Assembly: GCA_034433995.1 (NCBI GenBank)
Contig: DAOTZU010000101.1
Span: 1-13,123, forward strand
Reading direction: 5' to 3'
Length of the DNA: 13,123 nucleotides
DNA from: DAOTZU01 sp034433995
GTDB taxonomy: Bacteria; Chloroflexota; Anaerolineae; UBA1429
Below, in pieces: positions 1 through 5,755 of the stretch (positions within the stretch are counted from its first letter, which is position 1; each line of letters begins with the position of its first letter). Made by a program: the position numbers and the translations under genes. The notes beneath the pieces are model-generated. The model saw nothing but the letters and a program-made list of their open reading frames with translations. It was not told where the DNA came from and did not search any database.

Positions 1-347
1 GGGAGCCAGCGAAAAAGGACGTGCTCAGGGTGCAGCATGGCCGGCGGCGCCACCAGGCAAAGCAAGCCCCCAAAGGCGATCAAGCCCCACCAGAGCCGTT
101 CCCAGCGAGGCCGCAGCCAGGACCAGTGGGCGAGCAGCAGATAGATGATAATCCCTCCCGCCACCGGTAGTGCTGCCAACACCGTCCGTCGAGGCAGAGG
201 CGAAACACGGAGGCTGACCAGGAGCATCAATCCCAGGAGCGACACGGCCCAATCTGCCAGGGCCCAACGTCCCAACAGCTTCAGGCGTTGGCGCAACCTG
301 GTCAAGCATTTGCTCCGCACCATCTCGCCGATCGCGACCTCCCACAT
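1..347 (-). CDS. N-terminal part of an O-antigen ligase/polymerase-like membrane protein (cut by window edge)
   Basis: The frame stays open from an ATG at 347 to the left edge (about 115 codons, 3' end missing). The visible protein starts with a short basic cytoplasmic stretch (RSKCLTRLRQRLK) and then has alternating hydrophobic segments: about residues 29-45 (WAVSLLGLMLLVSL), 55-74 (VLAALPVAGGIIIYLLLAHW) and 84-103 (LWWGLIAFGGLLCLVAPPAM). Such a multi-spanning start is typical of O-antigen ligase/Wzy polymerase-type proteins, and it lies 50 bp downstream of a Wzz-like gene on the same strand, as in polysaccharide loci. An ATG at 323 is an alternative start with a weak GGCGAG upstream; neither start has a strong ribosome site. 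The membrane-protein call is firm. The ligase/polymerase identity rests on topology and neighbourhood, since the conserved periplasmic loop is outside the window. Confidence 0.6.
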   Translation of the reverse strand, partial: MWEVAIGEMVRSKCLTRLRQRLKLLGRWALADWAVSLLGLMLLVSLRVSPLPRRTVLAALPVAGGIIIYLLLAHWSWLRPRWERLWWGLIAFGGLLCLVAPPAMLHPEHVLFRWL

Positions 348-397
348 AGAGATGAACGTCTGAAGGGAACGGCTACCGGCTGGCCAAGCTCCGGCCA

Positions 398-1870
398 CTA
401 GGCCAGGGGCGGCTCCTGAGTCCGGCTCCGAGGCCACAGGCCCACGGCCAAGGCGCTCAGCATGCCTAACGCCAATCCCGCCAGGGCGGCGATCGCTACG
501 TTCTTGACCAGGCCGCGCGCCTCGGGGATGACCACCGCCGCCGCCCCCAAGCGCACTTCCTCGCCCGAAGCTGCCGCCGCCAGGGCCAATTCGGCCTCTT
601 TGCGGATCACGTTGTTGTACGTCTCCCAGGCCAGGTCGCGCTGGGTTTTGGCCTGCATGACGCGGTTCTGCTCCTGTTCCAACTCGGCCTTGAGCTCGCG
701 CACTTGTTGCTCCAGTTGCTGCACCATCTGGGTTAGCTGGCGCTCCACCTCATCGCCCTCGGCTTGCGCGACAGTCTGTTCCCCTGGAGCGCTAATGCTT
801 AACGGCCAGGACTGTCCTTGGGAGATACTTGCTGTCAAGCTGGCTAATTGCGCCGTCAAGGCCTGTCGCCGCGCCCGCAACACCGCTGCTAGGCTATCCA
901 CATCGCTGATTAACTCGGCGGCACTCGCGGAGCCCGCCCCCGGCTGGAGTTGTAGCAACAGGGGATTGAAGGCGACGATGGTGGTGGCGTCATTTTGAAT
1001 CTGAGCGGCCATCGCTCCGCCATAGGCTTCCATCTGGCTCTGCCTCAGCTCGCCGAATACCTGAAGTTTAAGCACCGTAAGCGCTGCGCCGTTGGTCACC
1101 GCTGCCGCAGGTCCTCCCGTTCGCAATTGCTCGCCCAAGTCCTGGGCAGCGCGCAACAGGGCCTCAGTGCGTTGCAATTCGGCCAGCAGCCCTTGCACCA
1201 CGCCCCGCCGCGCCGCGCTCACCGCGGCAATGGTCGCCGCGAGCTCCTCGATGCGTCGCTGCAATTCCGCCTGGCGGTCCTTTTGGAGCAGGGACTCCAG
1301 GGCAGCCTGGGCGCGCTCATAATCCGCCTTGGCCAACGGCGCCTCACGCTTAATCACCTCATAGGATTGCGCCGCCACGTCGCCGTAGAGGGTGTTGATC
1401 TGGCGCACATATTCCCGCGCCCAGAGATCGACCATCTTTTGCGCCAAGTGAGGATCGGTATAGGTGATCTTGATCTCGATGAGGTCGCTCTTGGGGAGGA
1501 CGCGGGCCGTCACCTTATCAAACAGCGCGGCGACGGAGCGTTCGTCCGGATGCAGGGCGTCACCAACTTCGGCCAGCACAGCTTGAGCCACAGCGGGGCT
1601 ACGCACCAGCTCCACGAAAGAGGCCAGCCGCTGGTTCTTGTCCGCCAGGAGCTTGCTGACGTCCTCTGAGGCCGTCTTGATAGCTGTTCCGTAAGAGACC
1701 TGGGTAGTCAGCTTGGTAGCGGCGATCAGCGCCCGCGCTTGGTAACGGACGGGCCGCAACAGAGTCCAGACCCCCACGAGGATGACCAATACCAGGGCCG
1801 GCAAAACCACCAGATACCAGCGGCGGATAAGTATGGTCACGTATTGAGTCAGGTCAATCGTATCATCCAT
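398..1870 (-). CDS. Wzz-type polysaccharide chain-length/export protein
   Basis: A 490-residue protein with Wzz (polysaccharide co-polymerase) architecture. It has a short cytoplasmic N-terminus, a first membrane helix at about 18-38 (YLVVLPALVLVILVGVWTLL), a large extracytoplasmic region with long Ala/Gln/Glu/Leu-rich coiled-coil stretches (about 165-240 and 375-430), and a C-terminal helix at about 455-478 (NVAIAALAGLALGMLSALAV) preceded by an IPEARG segment like the Pro-containing pre-TM2 region of this family. In Wzz proteins the coiled coils oligomerise in the envelope and set polymer length. No C-terminal tyrosine-kinase (Walker) domain follows, so any BY-kinase partner would be separate. 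At 490 residues it is longer than enterobacterial Wzz (about 330) and closer to the Wzc/ExoP-like extracytoplasmic part. The ATG at 1870 has GGGGAG four bases upstream. It is followed by the O-antigen-ligase-like gene. Family call confident; the polymer is unknown. Confidence 0.8.
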   Translation of the reverse strand: MDDTIDLTQYVTILIRRWYLVVLPALVLVILVGVWTLLRPVRYQARALIAATKLTTQVSYGTAIKTASEDVSKLLADKNQRLASFVELVRSPAVAQAVLAEVGDALHPDERSVAALFDKVTARVLPKSDLIEIKITYTDPHLAQKMVDLWAREYVRQINTLYGDVAAQSYEVIKREAPLAKADYERAQAALESLLQKDRQAELQRRIEELAATIAAVSAARRGVVQGLLAELQRTEALLRAAQDLGEQLRTGGPAAAVTNGAALTVLKLQVFGELRQSQMEAYGGAMAAQIQNDATTIVAFNPLLLQLQPGAGSASAAELISDVDSLAAVLRARRQALTAQLASLTASISQGQSWPLSISAPGEQTVAQAEGDEVERQLTQMVQQLEQQVRELKAELEQEQNRVMQAKTQRDLAWETYNNVIRKEAELALAAAASGEEVRLGAAAVVIPEARGLVKNVAIAALAGLALGMLSALAVGLWPRSRTQEPPLA

Positions 1871-1883
1871 CTTGCTCCCCTCA

Positions 1884-1903
1884 GATAGGGATCGATAGGG
1901 ATC
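1884..1903. repeat. Perfect tandem duplication of a 10-mer in the Wzz leader
   Basis: The 10-mer GATAGGGATC occurs twice head to tail (1884-1893 and 1894-1903), 14 bp upstream of the Wzz-like start codon and inside its predicted 5' leader. Short tandem repeats next to a ribosome site can change copy number and alter translation. With only two copies, chance is a reasonable explanation. Confidence 0.4.
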
Positions 1904-1955
1904 AGAACCGCCCCTGGGCGGTGCAGCCCCAGCAGGACAAGCCGATACCGAGGGG

Positions 1956-1984
1956 ATTGTACCACGTTTCCCGCAGAACGGGAA
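1956..1984 (-). promoter_or_regulatory. Possible promoter of the Wzz-like gene with an inverted repeat
   Basis: On the minus strand a -10-like TACAAT (1961-1956) lies 17 bp after TTCCCG (1984-1979), which matches the -35 consensus poorly. The -35 hexamer is also the left arm of a perfect inverted repeat, TTCCCG-N5-CGGGAA (1984-1968), that runs into the spacer, so a repressor bound there would block the promoter. The start would fall near 1949, giving a leader of about 80 nt. The same repeat could instead be the second of two RNA hairpins ending the ecf transcript. Weak evidence. Confidence 0.3.
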
Positions 1985-1986
1985 GT

Positions 1987-2024
1987 GCCGTCCACCATCC
2001 CCGCTCCGCGCTATGGTGGGCGAC
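1987..2024 (-). terminator. Hairpin just after ecfS, possible end of the ecf operon
   Basis: Starting two bases after the ecfS stop codon, the minus-strand RNA can pair CCACCAU (2019-2013) with AUGGUGG (1998-1992). A further four pairs follow outside one mismatch (GUCG, 2024-2021, with CGGC, 1990-1987), around a 14-nt loop. A second hairpin (TTCCCG/CGGGAA, 1984-1968) follows. No U-run follows, so it is not a classical intrinsic terminator. It may be a factor-dependent end or a 3'-protecting structure. Confidence 0.4.
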
Positions 2025-2026
2025 GT

Positions 2027-2782
2027 TTACAGCCGCGCGCCGCGCCGCCGGGTGTGGATCTGGCGCAAGGCCGAGACCACCGCCACCACCACGATGGCCG
2101 AGACGATGGCCTCCGGAATCCCCTGGGTCAGACCGATGGTCAGCGCCGCCGCCGGGGTGATCAGCTCCGGCAGCCGCCAGATGGCCGCCGAGAGCACCAA
2201 GATGGTGTTGGTGAGGGACCCCGCCACGCCGGCCACGGCCAGGCTAAAGACGAGCACCTCCTCGCGACGCATCCACACATAGAGGCCCACGGTGATGGCC
2301 ACCGAGGCCACCGCCACCACGATGCCCAGCCAGAGGATCTTTTTGCTGACCTCATAGCTGGCGCCAAGGAGCAACACAAAGAGGACGGCCAAGATCGCGG
2401 TGAGCACGCCCTTGTTCGCCCGCCGCAGCAGGGCAAAAACCCACCAAGCGGTGATGCCGATGAACAGCCGCGGCAGCACCACCACCAACGGATCCTTCAC
2501 GGGCACGGCGGGGCTCATCAGGCTGCCAAAACCAAAGCCGAGGCCGACGATCACCGCCACCAGCGGCCCCTCCAAGATGCCCCCGATGATGGCCGGGATG
2601 TGGGCGATGGTGGCGCTGCCGGCTGGCGTGGGCACGGGGATAAAGCCGATGGGCGTAAAAGCCATGAGCAGCGTGATGGCCAGGAGCAGCCCAGCGGTGA
2701 CGATGCGGCGGATCCCCCGCTCATACGCCGGGGCAGCGTCTCGACGATGGGCCGAGGGCGAGGTTGCAGAACCGGATGACAT
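2027..2782 (-). CDS. ecfS: ECF transporter substrate-binding membrane protein (S component)
   Basis: A 251-residue membrane protein, last in an operon with EcfA1, EcfA2 and EcfT. S components capture a small molecule, usually a vitamin or micronutrient, in the membrane and deliver it by toppling when the ATPase module turns over. After a basic N-terminus, hydrophobic segments lie at about 27-48, 62-88, 98-119, 125-143, 149-171, 177-201 and 209-239. The motifs IPVPTPAGSATIAHIPAI (48-65) and AGVAGSLTNTILVLSA (184-199) resemble the PF12822-type ECF S family. Sequence alone does not give the substrate. Seven hydrophobic stretches are one more than the usual six. The start at 2782 is supported by AAAGGAG at good spacing; the frame stays open further upstream, but that overlaps ecfT and is not real coding. 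The gene starts 17 bp after the ecfT stop. Being encoded with its own module suggests a dedicated (group I-like) transporter. Confidence 0.8.
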   Translation of the reverse strand: MSSGSATSPSAHRRDAAPAYERGIRRIVTAGLLLAITLLMAFTPIGFIPVPTPAGSATIAHIPAIIGGILEGPLVAVIVGLGFGFGSLMSPAVPVKDPLVVVLPRLFIGITAWWVFALLRRANKGVLTAILAVLFVLLLGASYEVSKKILWLGIVVAVASVAITVGLYVWMRREEVLVFSLAVAGVAGSLTNTILVLSAAIWRLPELITPAAALTIGLTQGIPEAIVSAIVVVAVVSALRQIHTRRRGARL

Positions 2783-2799
2783 AGTGGGTCTCCTTTCTT

Positions 2800-3657
2800 T
2801 TAAGGTAACGGCAAGCGTTGTAGCAAGATCACGCCGGCGACGGTGCACGCCGCCAGGCCCAAGGCCAGGTAATCGGCCGAGGCAAAAACCAGGGTGCGCA
2901 GATGGGTCCGCCCCCGCCCGCCCCGGTAGCAGCGGGCCTGCATGGCCCAGCTCAGCTCCTCGGCGCGGCGGTAAGCCTCCACAAACAGGGGCACGACGAG
3001 GGCGGCGGTGCGTTGGGCGTTGCGCGCCAGGCGCCACCGCGTCCCAGCCTCCTGCCGCACGCTGCGCGAGGCCTGAGCCTGCAGGATCGTCTCCAAGGAT
3101 TCTCCCAAGATGGGCACAAAGCGCAGCGCGATGGCCCCCACAAAGGCCAGCTCGTGCCCCGGCAGGCCCAGGGCGTTGAGGGGGCGCAGAAGGTGTTCCA
3201 GGCCTTGGGTCAAGGCGCCGGTGGGGGTAGTGCCGGTGAGCAGACCAAAGAGCAAAAGCAGATTGATCAAGCGCAGCAAAGAGATCGAGGCCGCCCACAA
3301 TCCCCCCGCGGAGACGCGCAGGACGCCCCACGAGATCAGCATCCTGCCGGCGCCGGCCGGATCCCGATGGGCGCTGGGGTAAAAGAGCACCTGCAGGGCG
3401 AGCAAAACCAAGATCACCGGCAAGGCCGGCTGAATGCTGGAGCGGAGATAGCGGAAGGGCAGCCGCGCCAGCCCCACCAGCGCACAGATTACGAGGAACA
3501 GGGCCAAGTTGGTGGCCAACTTGGCCGTGGCCAACCCCGCCGCCAGCAAGAGAGCCAGGGCCACCAGCTTGGTCCGGGGGTCCAGACGGTGGATGGGCGA
3601 ATCGCCGGGGACATATTGGCCGATGGTGAGGTATCTCAGGCCTGCAACGCTTGCCAT
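2800..3657 (-). CDS. ecfT: ECF transporter transmembrane coupling protein (T component)
   Basis: A 285-residue EcfT that links the two ATPases to the S component. It begins with the typical GDSPIHRLDPRTK segment (18-30), followed by membrane helices at about 31-47, 49-65, 78-93, 119-141 and 265-280. Both coupling-helix motifs that dock onto the ATPases are visible: QAQASRS (193-199; the usual form is Ala-Arg-Gly/Arg, here Ala-Ser-Arg) and MQARCYRG (239-246, matching the family's A-x-A/E-R-G/C-Y-R-G). The start overlaps the end of ecfA2 by 22 bp, indicating translational coupling, and has GGAGGAGG just upstream inside ecfA2. Length and order are normal for the family. Confidence is high for the role; specificity is set by the S component. 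Confidence 0.9.
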   Translation of the reverse strand: MASVAGLRYLTIGQYVPGDSPIHRLDPRTKLVALALLLAAGLATAKLATNLALFLVICALVGLARLPFRYLRSSIQPALPVILVLLALQVLFYPSAHRDPAGAGRMLISWGVLRVSAGGLWAASISLLRLINLLLLFGLLTGTTPTGALTQGLEHLLRPLNALGLPGHELAFVGAIALRFVPILGESLETILQAQASRSVRQEAGTRWRLARNAQRTAALVVPLFVEAYRRAEELSWAMQARCYRGGRGRTHLRTLVFASADYLALGLAACTVAGVILLQRLPLP

Positions 3658-4499
3658 AGCGCCTCCTCCACCTCCGCCAAGGTGATGACATCCGCAGGCA
3701 CCGGCATGCCGGCCCGCGCCAATGTCTGGGCGAGCTCGGTGGCCGCCGGGGGCAGCAGCCCCCAGGCGCGCAGCCGCTCCGCTTGGGCGAAAACCTCTCG
3801 GGGCGGGCCGGCCCAGACCGTCCGCCCCTGGTGAAGCACCGTCACCTGATCGGCCAATTCGGCCACCTCATCCATATCGTTGGAGACCAACAGGATGGTC
3901 ATCCCCTCCTCCGCGCGCAGGCGGCGCAAAAGGGCGTGGATCTCCCGGCGGCCGCGGGGATCCAGCCCGGTGGTGGCCTCGTCCAGGATGAGGAGTTCGG
4001 GCCGCAGGGCCAAGACGCCGGCCAGGGCCACCCGGCGCATCTCGCCGCCACTGAGGGAGAAGGTGTGGCGATCCACAAAGGTCTCGAAATCCAACCCCAC
4101 CACGTCCAAGGCCCAGCGGACGCGCCGGCGCAACTCCTCTCGCGTAAGGCCTAACTGGCGCGGGCCATAGGCCACATCATCGCCCACGTACCGCTCTAAA
4201 AGCTGTTGATGCGGATATTGAAAGACCAACCCCACCTGGCGGCGCAAAGCGACCAAGTCACAGGACGGATCGCCCGTATCTTGGCCCAGGACCCACACCT
4301 GTCCCTGGACCGGTGGGCGCAAGAGGCCGTTCACAAAGTGCACCAAGGTGGATTTGCCCGCGCCGCTGGGCCCGATGAGGGCCGCCATCTCGCCGCGGCG
4401 CAACGTGAGCTCGGCGCCGCGCAGGGCGGGAGCGGCCAGGGGCGTCCCGGCCAAATAGGTATGGCGCAACCCCTTGATGGCGACGATGGTCTCGCTCAT
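3636..4499 (-). CDS. ecfA2: ECF transporter ATPase, second copy, with Asn in place of the H-loop His
   Basis: A 287-residue ABC ATPase, one half of the EcfA heterodimer that powers uptake. Visible motifs: Walker A GPSGAGKST (43-51), Q-loop FQYPHQQ (Q94), a YVGDDVAYGP segment typical of EcfA, signature LSGGE (149-153), Walker B LLILDE with catalytic E174, and D-loop GLDP. The switch (H-loop) position, normally Thr-His-Asp, reads LLVSNDMDE: Asn207 replaces the catalytic histidine (codon AAC at 3881-3879). The conserved C-terminal EcfA helical domain follows. It starts 22 bp after ecfA1 with AAGGAG upstream and overlaps ecfT. The A1/A2 labels follow gene order; the two copies are homologous. The ATPase call is very firm. 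The Asn suggests that one of the two ATP sites is weakened. Confidence 0.92.
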   Translation of the reverse strand: MSETIVAIKGLRHTYLAGTPLAAPALRGAELTLRRGEMAALIGPSGAGKSTLVHFVNGLLRPPVQGQVWVLGQDTGDPSCDLVALRRQVGLVFQYPHQQLLERYVGDDVAYGPRQLGLTREELRRRVRWALDVVGLDFETFVDRHTFSLSGGEMRRVALAGVLALRPELLILDEATTGLDPRGRREIHALLRRLRAEEGMTILLVSNDMDEVAELADQVTVLHQGRTVWAGPPREVFAQAERLRAWGLLPPAATELAQTLARAGMPVPADVITLAEVEEALWQALQA

Positions 4500-4521
4500 G
4501 CCCGCTCCTTGTCCAGAGCTT

Positions 4522-5466
4522 TCAGCCGTCAGTCCTCAGCGCCCTCGGAGACGAGCCGATGGCGGGCGCGGATAGCGCCGAGCCATCGCCATCCGCAGCG
4601 GCGAGCCCACGGCGCACAGAAGATTCCTTGCGCATCACGGCCAAGGCTCCGGCCAGCTCTTCCCCGGTCAGGAGGGCCTGCGCTAAGGGTAGGCCGCGAC
4701 GGCGCAAGCCTTGGGCCACGGCCGCCGCCGGCGGCAGGCCCAGCCCCAAACCCTCCAGCAGTTCCGCTTGGGCCAACACCTGGCGGGGCGGGCCCTCCAA
4801 CACCACCTGCCCACGCTCCAACACCACCAGGCGATCCGCCCAGACCACCTCCTCCATGCGGTGGGTGATGGTCACCACCGTCAAGCCCTCGCCATGCAGG
4901 CGCCGCACCAGGGCCAAAACCTCCTGCCGTGAGAGGGGATCCAGCATGGCCGTCGCCTCGTCCAGCACCAGGCACGCGGGACGCATGGCCAGGATGCCGG
5001 CGATGGCCAAGCGCGCCTTCTGGCCGGCGGAGAGGGTGCGCGGATCGCGCCCGCGCAGCGCCTCCAGGTCCGTCTCGCGGAGGGCCCAATCCACCCGGCG
5101 GCGCAGTTCGGCCCAGGGCAAGCCCAGGTTCTCTGGGCCAAAGGCCACCTCCTCCTCCACCTCGGTGGCCACGAACTGGTTATCCGGATGCTGTAACACC
5201 AGGCCCACGGTGGCCCGGATCTCTGGCAGCGCGGACGGATCGTGGGTGGCAAGACCATTGACCCACACCTCGCCCGCGGTGGGGCGCAAGAGACCGTTGA
5301 GACACTTGGCCAGGGTAGATTTGCCCGATCCGTTGTGCCCCACCAGGGCCACATATTCGCCCTGGGCGATCTCTAGATTGATCCCTCGGAGCGCCTCGAT
5401 GGCCAAGGGCGTGCCGGTGTTATAGACGTAGCTGAGCTGACTTACACGGATCAGCATCGCGGACAT
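4522..5466 (-). CDS. ecfA1: ECF transporter ATPase, first copy, with LSAGQ signature
   Basis: A 314-residue ABC ATPase, first gene of the ecf operon. Motifs: Walker A GHNGSGKST (43-51), Q-loop LQHPDNQ (Q92) followed by the EcfA-typical TEVEEEVAFGPENLGLP, signature LSAGQ (145-149, Ala in place of the usual Gly), Walker B CLVLDE with E170, D-loop AMLDP, and an intact H-loop His202 (TITHRMEEV). The last 40 or so residues (from about 275) are a Ser/Ala/Arg-rich tail not needed for the ABC fold. The ATG at 5466 is preceded by GGGAGG four bases away; a second in-frame ATG at 5457 is possible. The gene lies directly behind an intrinsic terminator (5484-5511) and a structured leader, so transcription probably depends on read-through. 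The family is certain; the transported molecule is unknown. Confidence 0.92.
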   Translation of the reverse strand: MSAMLIRVSQLSYVYNTGTPLAIEALRGINLEIAQGEYVALVGHNGSGKSTLAKCLNGLLRPTAGEVWVNGLATHDPSALPEIRATVGLVLQHPDNQFVATEVEEEVAFGPENLGLPWAELRRRVDWALRETDLEALRGRDPRTLSAGQKARLAIAGILAMRPACLVLDEATAMLDPLSRQEVLALVRRLHGEGLTVVTITHRMEEVVWADRLVVLERGQVVLEGPPRQVLAQAELLEGLGLGLPPAAAVAQGLRRRGLPLAQALLTGEELAGALAVMRKESSVRRGLAAADGDGSALSAPAIGSSPRALRTDG

Positions 5467-5630
5467 CCGCCCTCCCGAACAACAAAAAACCCCGCGCCGA
5501 AAGACGCGAGGTCACCATAGCTCCACCCAAACAGGTGCTGTATCGCGCCGTCTCGGTCGTCCAGCGATCCAAGCGACTTGTTGTTGCTTTTGTACGTCTC
5601 ACTCAGCGCCCGTTGACGAGTCGCTGGCAC
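5467..5630 (-). ncRNA. Structured 5' leader RNA of the ecf operon (riboswitch-like attenuator, class not recognised)
   Basis: This is about 162 nt between the inferred transcription start and ecfA1. On the minus-strand RNA, CCAGCGA (5627-5621, beginning within a few bases of the start) pairs perfectly with UCGCUGG (5567-5561), closing a domain of about 50 nt. Downstream, GGCGCGA (5549-5543) can pair with UCGCGUC (5509-5503), and CACC (5537-5534) with GGUG (5516-5513), forming an antiterminator of about 11 pairs. That uses up the 5' arm of the terminator at 5511-5490, so the two structures exclude each other. CACC can alternatively pair with GGUG at 5527-5524, which would free the terminator. 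This is the architecture of a transcriptional riboswitch or other attenuator. I could not match it to the TPP, FMN, cobalamin, THF, T-box or guanidine consensus. Confidence 0.55.
5484..5511 (-). terminator. Intrinsic terminator upstream of ecfA1 (attenuator)
   Basis: On the minus strand, CCUCGCG (5511-5505) pairs with CGCGGGG (5496-5490): seven pairs with one G-U and an 8-nt loop, followed directly by six U residues (5489-5484) and then a U-rich GUUGUU stretch. It ends 17 bases before the ecfA1 start and only about 120 nt after the promoter, with no gene in between. Its only sensible role is conditional termination of the ecf transcript. Confidence 0.75.
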
Positions 5631-5635
5631 AGCGC

Positions 5636-5663
5636 ATTATAGCACATTCCCTTGCCGAGGCAA
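5636..5663 (-). promoter_or_regulatory. Promoter of the ecf operon (extended -10)
   Basis: On the minus strand a perfect TATAAT (5641-5636) is preceded by TG plus one base (extended -10). A -35-like TTGCCT (5663-5658) stands 16 bp upstream. Initiation is expected at a G at 5630 or 5628. The -35 box is the right half of the inverted repeat TTGCCGAGGCAA, so a regulator binding there should block it. Confidence 0.75.
5652..5663. promoter_or_regulatory. TTGCC/GGCAA inverted repeat over the ecf -35 box
   Basis: TTGCC-GA-GGCAA is a perfect 5+5 inverted repeat with a 2-bp spacer. It covers the -35 element of the leftward (ecf) promoter. The same arms recur 29 bp to the right with a 5-bp spacer over the rightward promoter, which suggests a shared operator for an unidentified regulator. 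Confidence 0.45.
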
Positions 5664-5680
5664 AACGCGCCCGATGAGAT

Positions 5681-5695
5681 TTGCCCCGCCGGCAA
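5681..5695. promoter_or_regulatory. TTGCC/GGCAA inverted repeat over the GRE operon -35 box
   Basis: TTGCC-N5-GGCAA overlaps the -35 element and part of the spacer of the rightward promoter. The arms are identical to those at 5652-5663, but the spacing differs (5 versus 2 bp). A lone GGCAA half-site lies further on at 5742-5746 in the GRE leader. A repressor recognising these arms would control both divergent operons. Confidence 0.45.
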
Positions 5696-5709
5696 GTTAG
5701 TGGTATAAG
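5681..5709 (+). promoter_or_regulatory. Promoter of the GRE/AOR operon
   Basis: TTGCCC (5681-5686, four of six -35 matches) and TATAAG (5704-5709, five of six -10 matches) are separated by an ideal 17 bp. The start would be near 5716, giving a leader of about 40 nt to the GRE start codon. It stands back to back with the ecf promoter. Confidence 0.6.
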
Positions 5710-5755
5710 CAACCATATATTGTTCGTCACCTTTGGTACGAGGCAAGAGATCGCC

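Noticed and set aside
25..345. A 106-codon minus-strand frame starting with GTG at 345
   Set aside because: It is a shadow of the membrane-protein frame starting at 347/323, which stays open to the edge and shows clear transmembrane segments.
2783..3691. In-frame upstream extension of ecfS to 3691 (a 554-codon frame)
   Set aside because: The extension lies across ecfT in another frame, is Pro/Arg/Gly-rich and has no membrane-protein character. ecfS has its own ATG at 2782 with a good ribosome site.
5420..5518. A short leader-peptide frame beginning at an ATG at 5518 inside the terminator region
   Set aside because: Its GGAG is too close to the ATG, it has no run of regulatory codons, and it overlaps ecfA1 out of frame. 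A folding-based attenuator explains the region better.
5503..5602. The leader as a T-box riboswitch (UUUGGGUGG and UGGUGACC-UCGCG resemble parts of the T-box sequence)
   Set aside because: The conserved UGGNACC core is interrupted, the leader is short, and a specifier-containing Stem I is not evident. An ECF operon is not excluded as a T-box target, but the match is too poor.
5681..5755. Start of the GRE at an upstream in-frame codon (from 5681)
   Set aside because: That stretch contains the promoter -35/-10 elements and operator, and the family's N-terminus aligns with the ATG at 5756.
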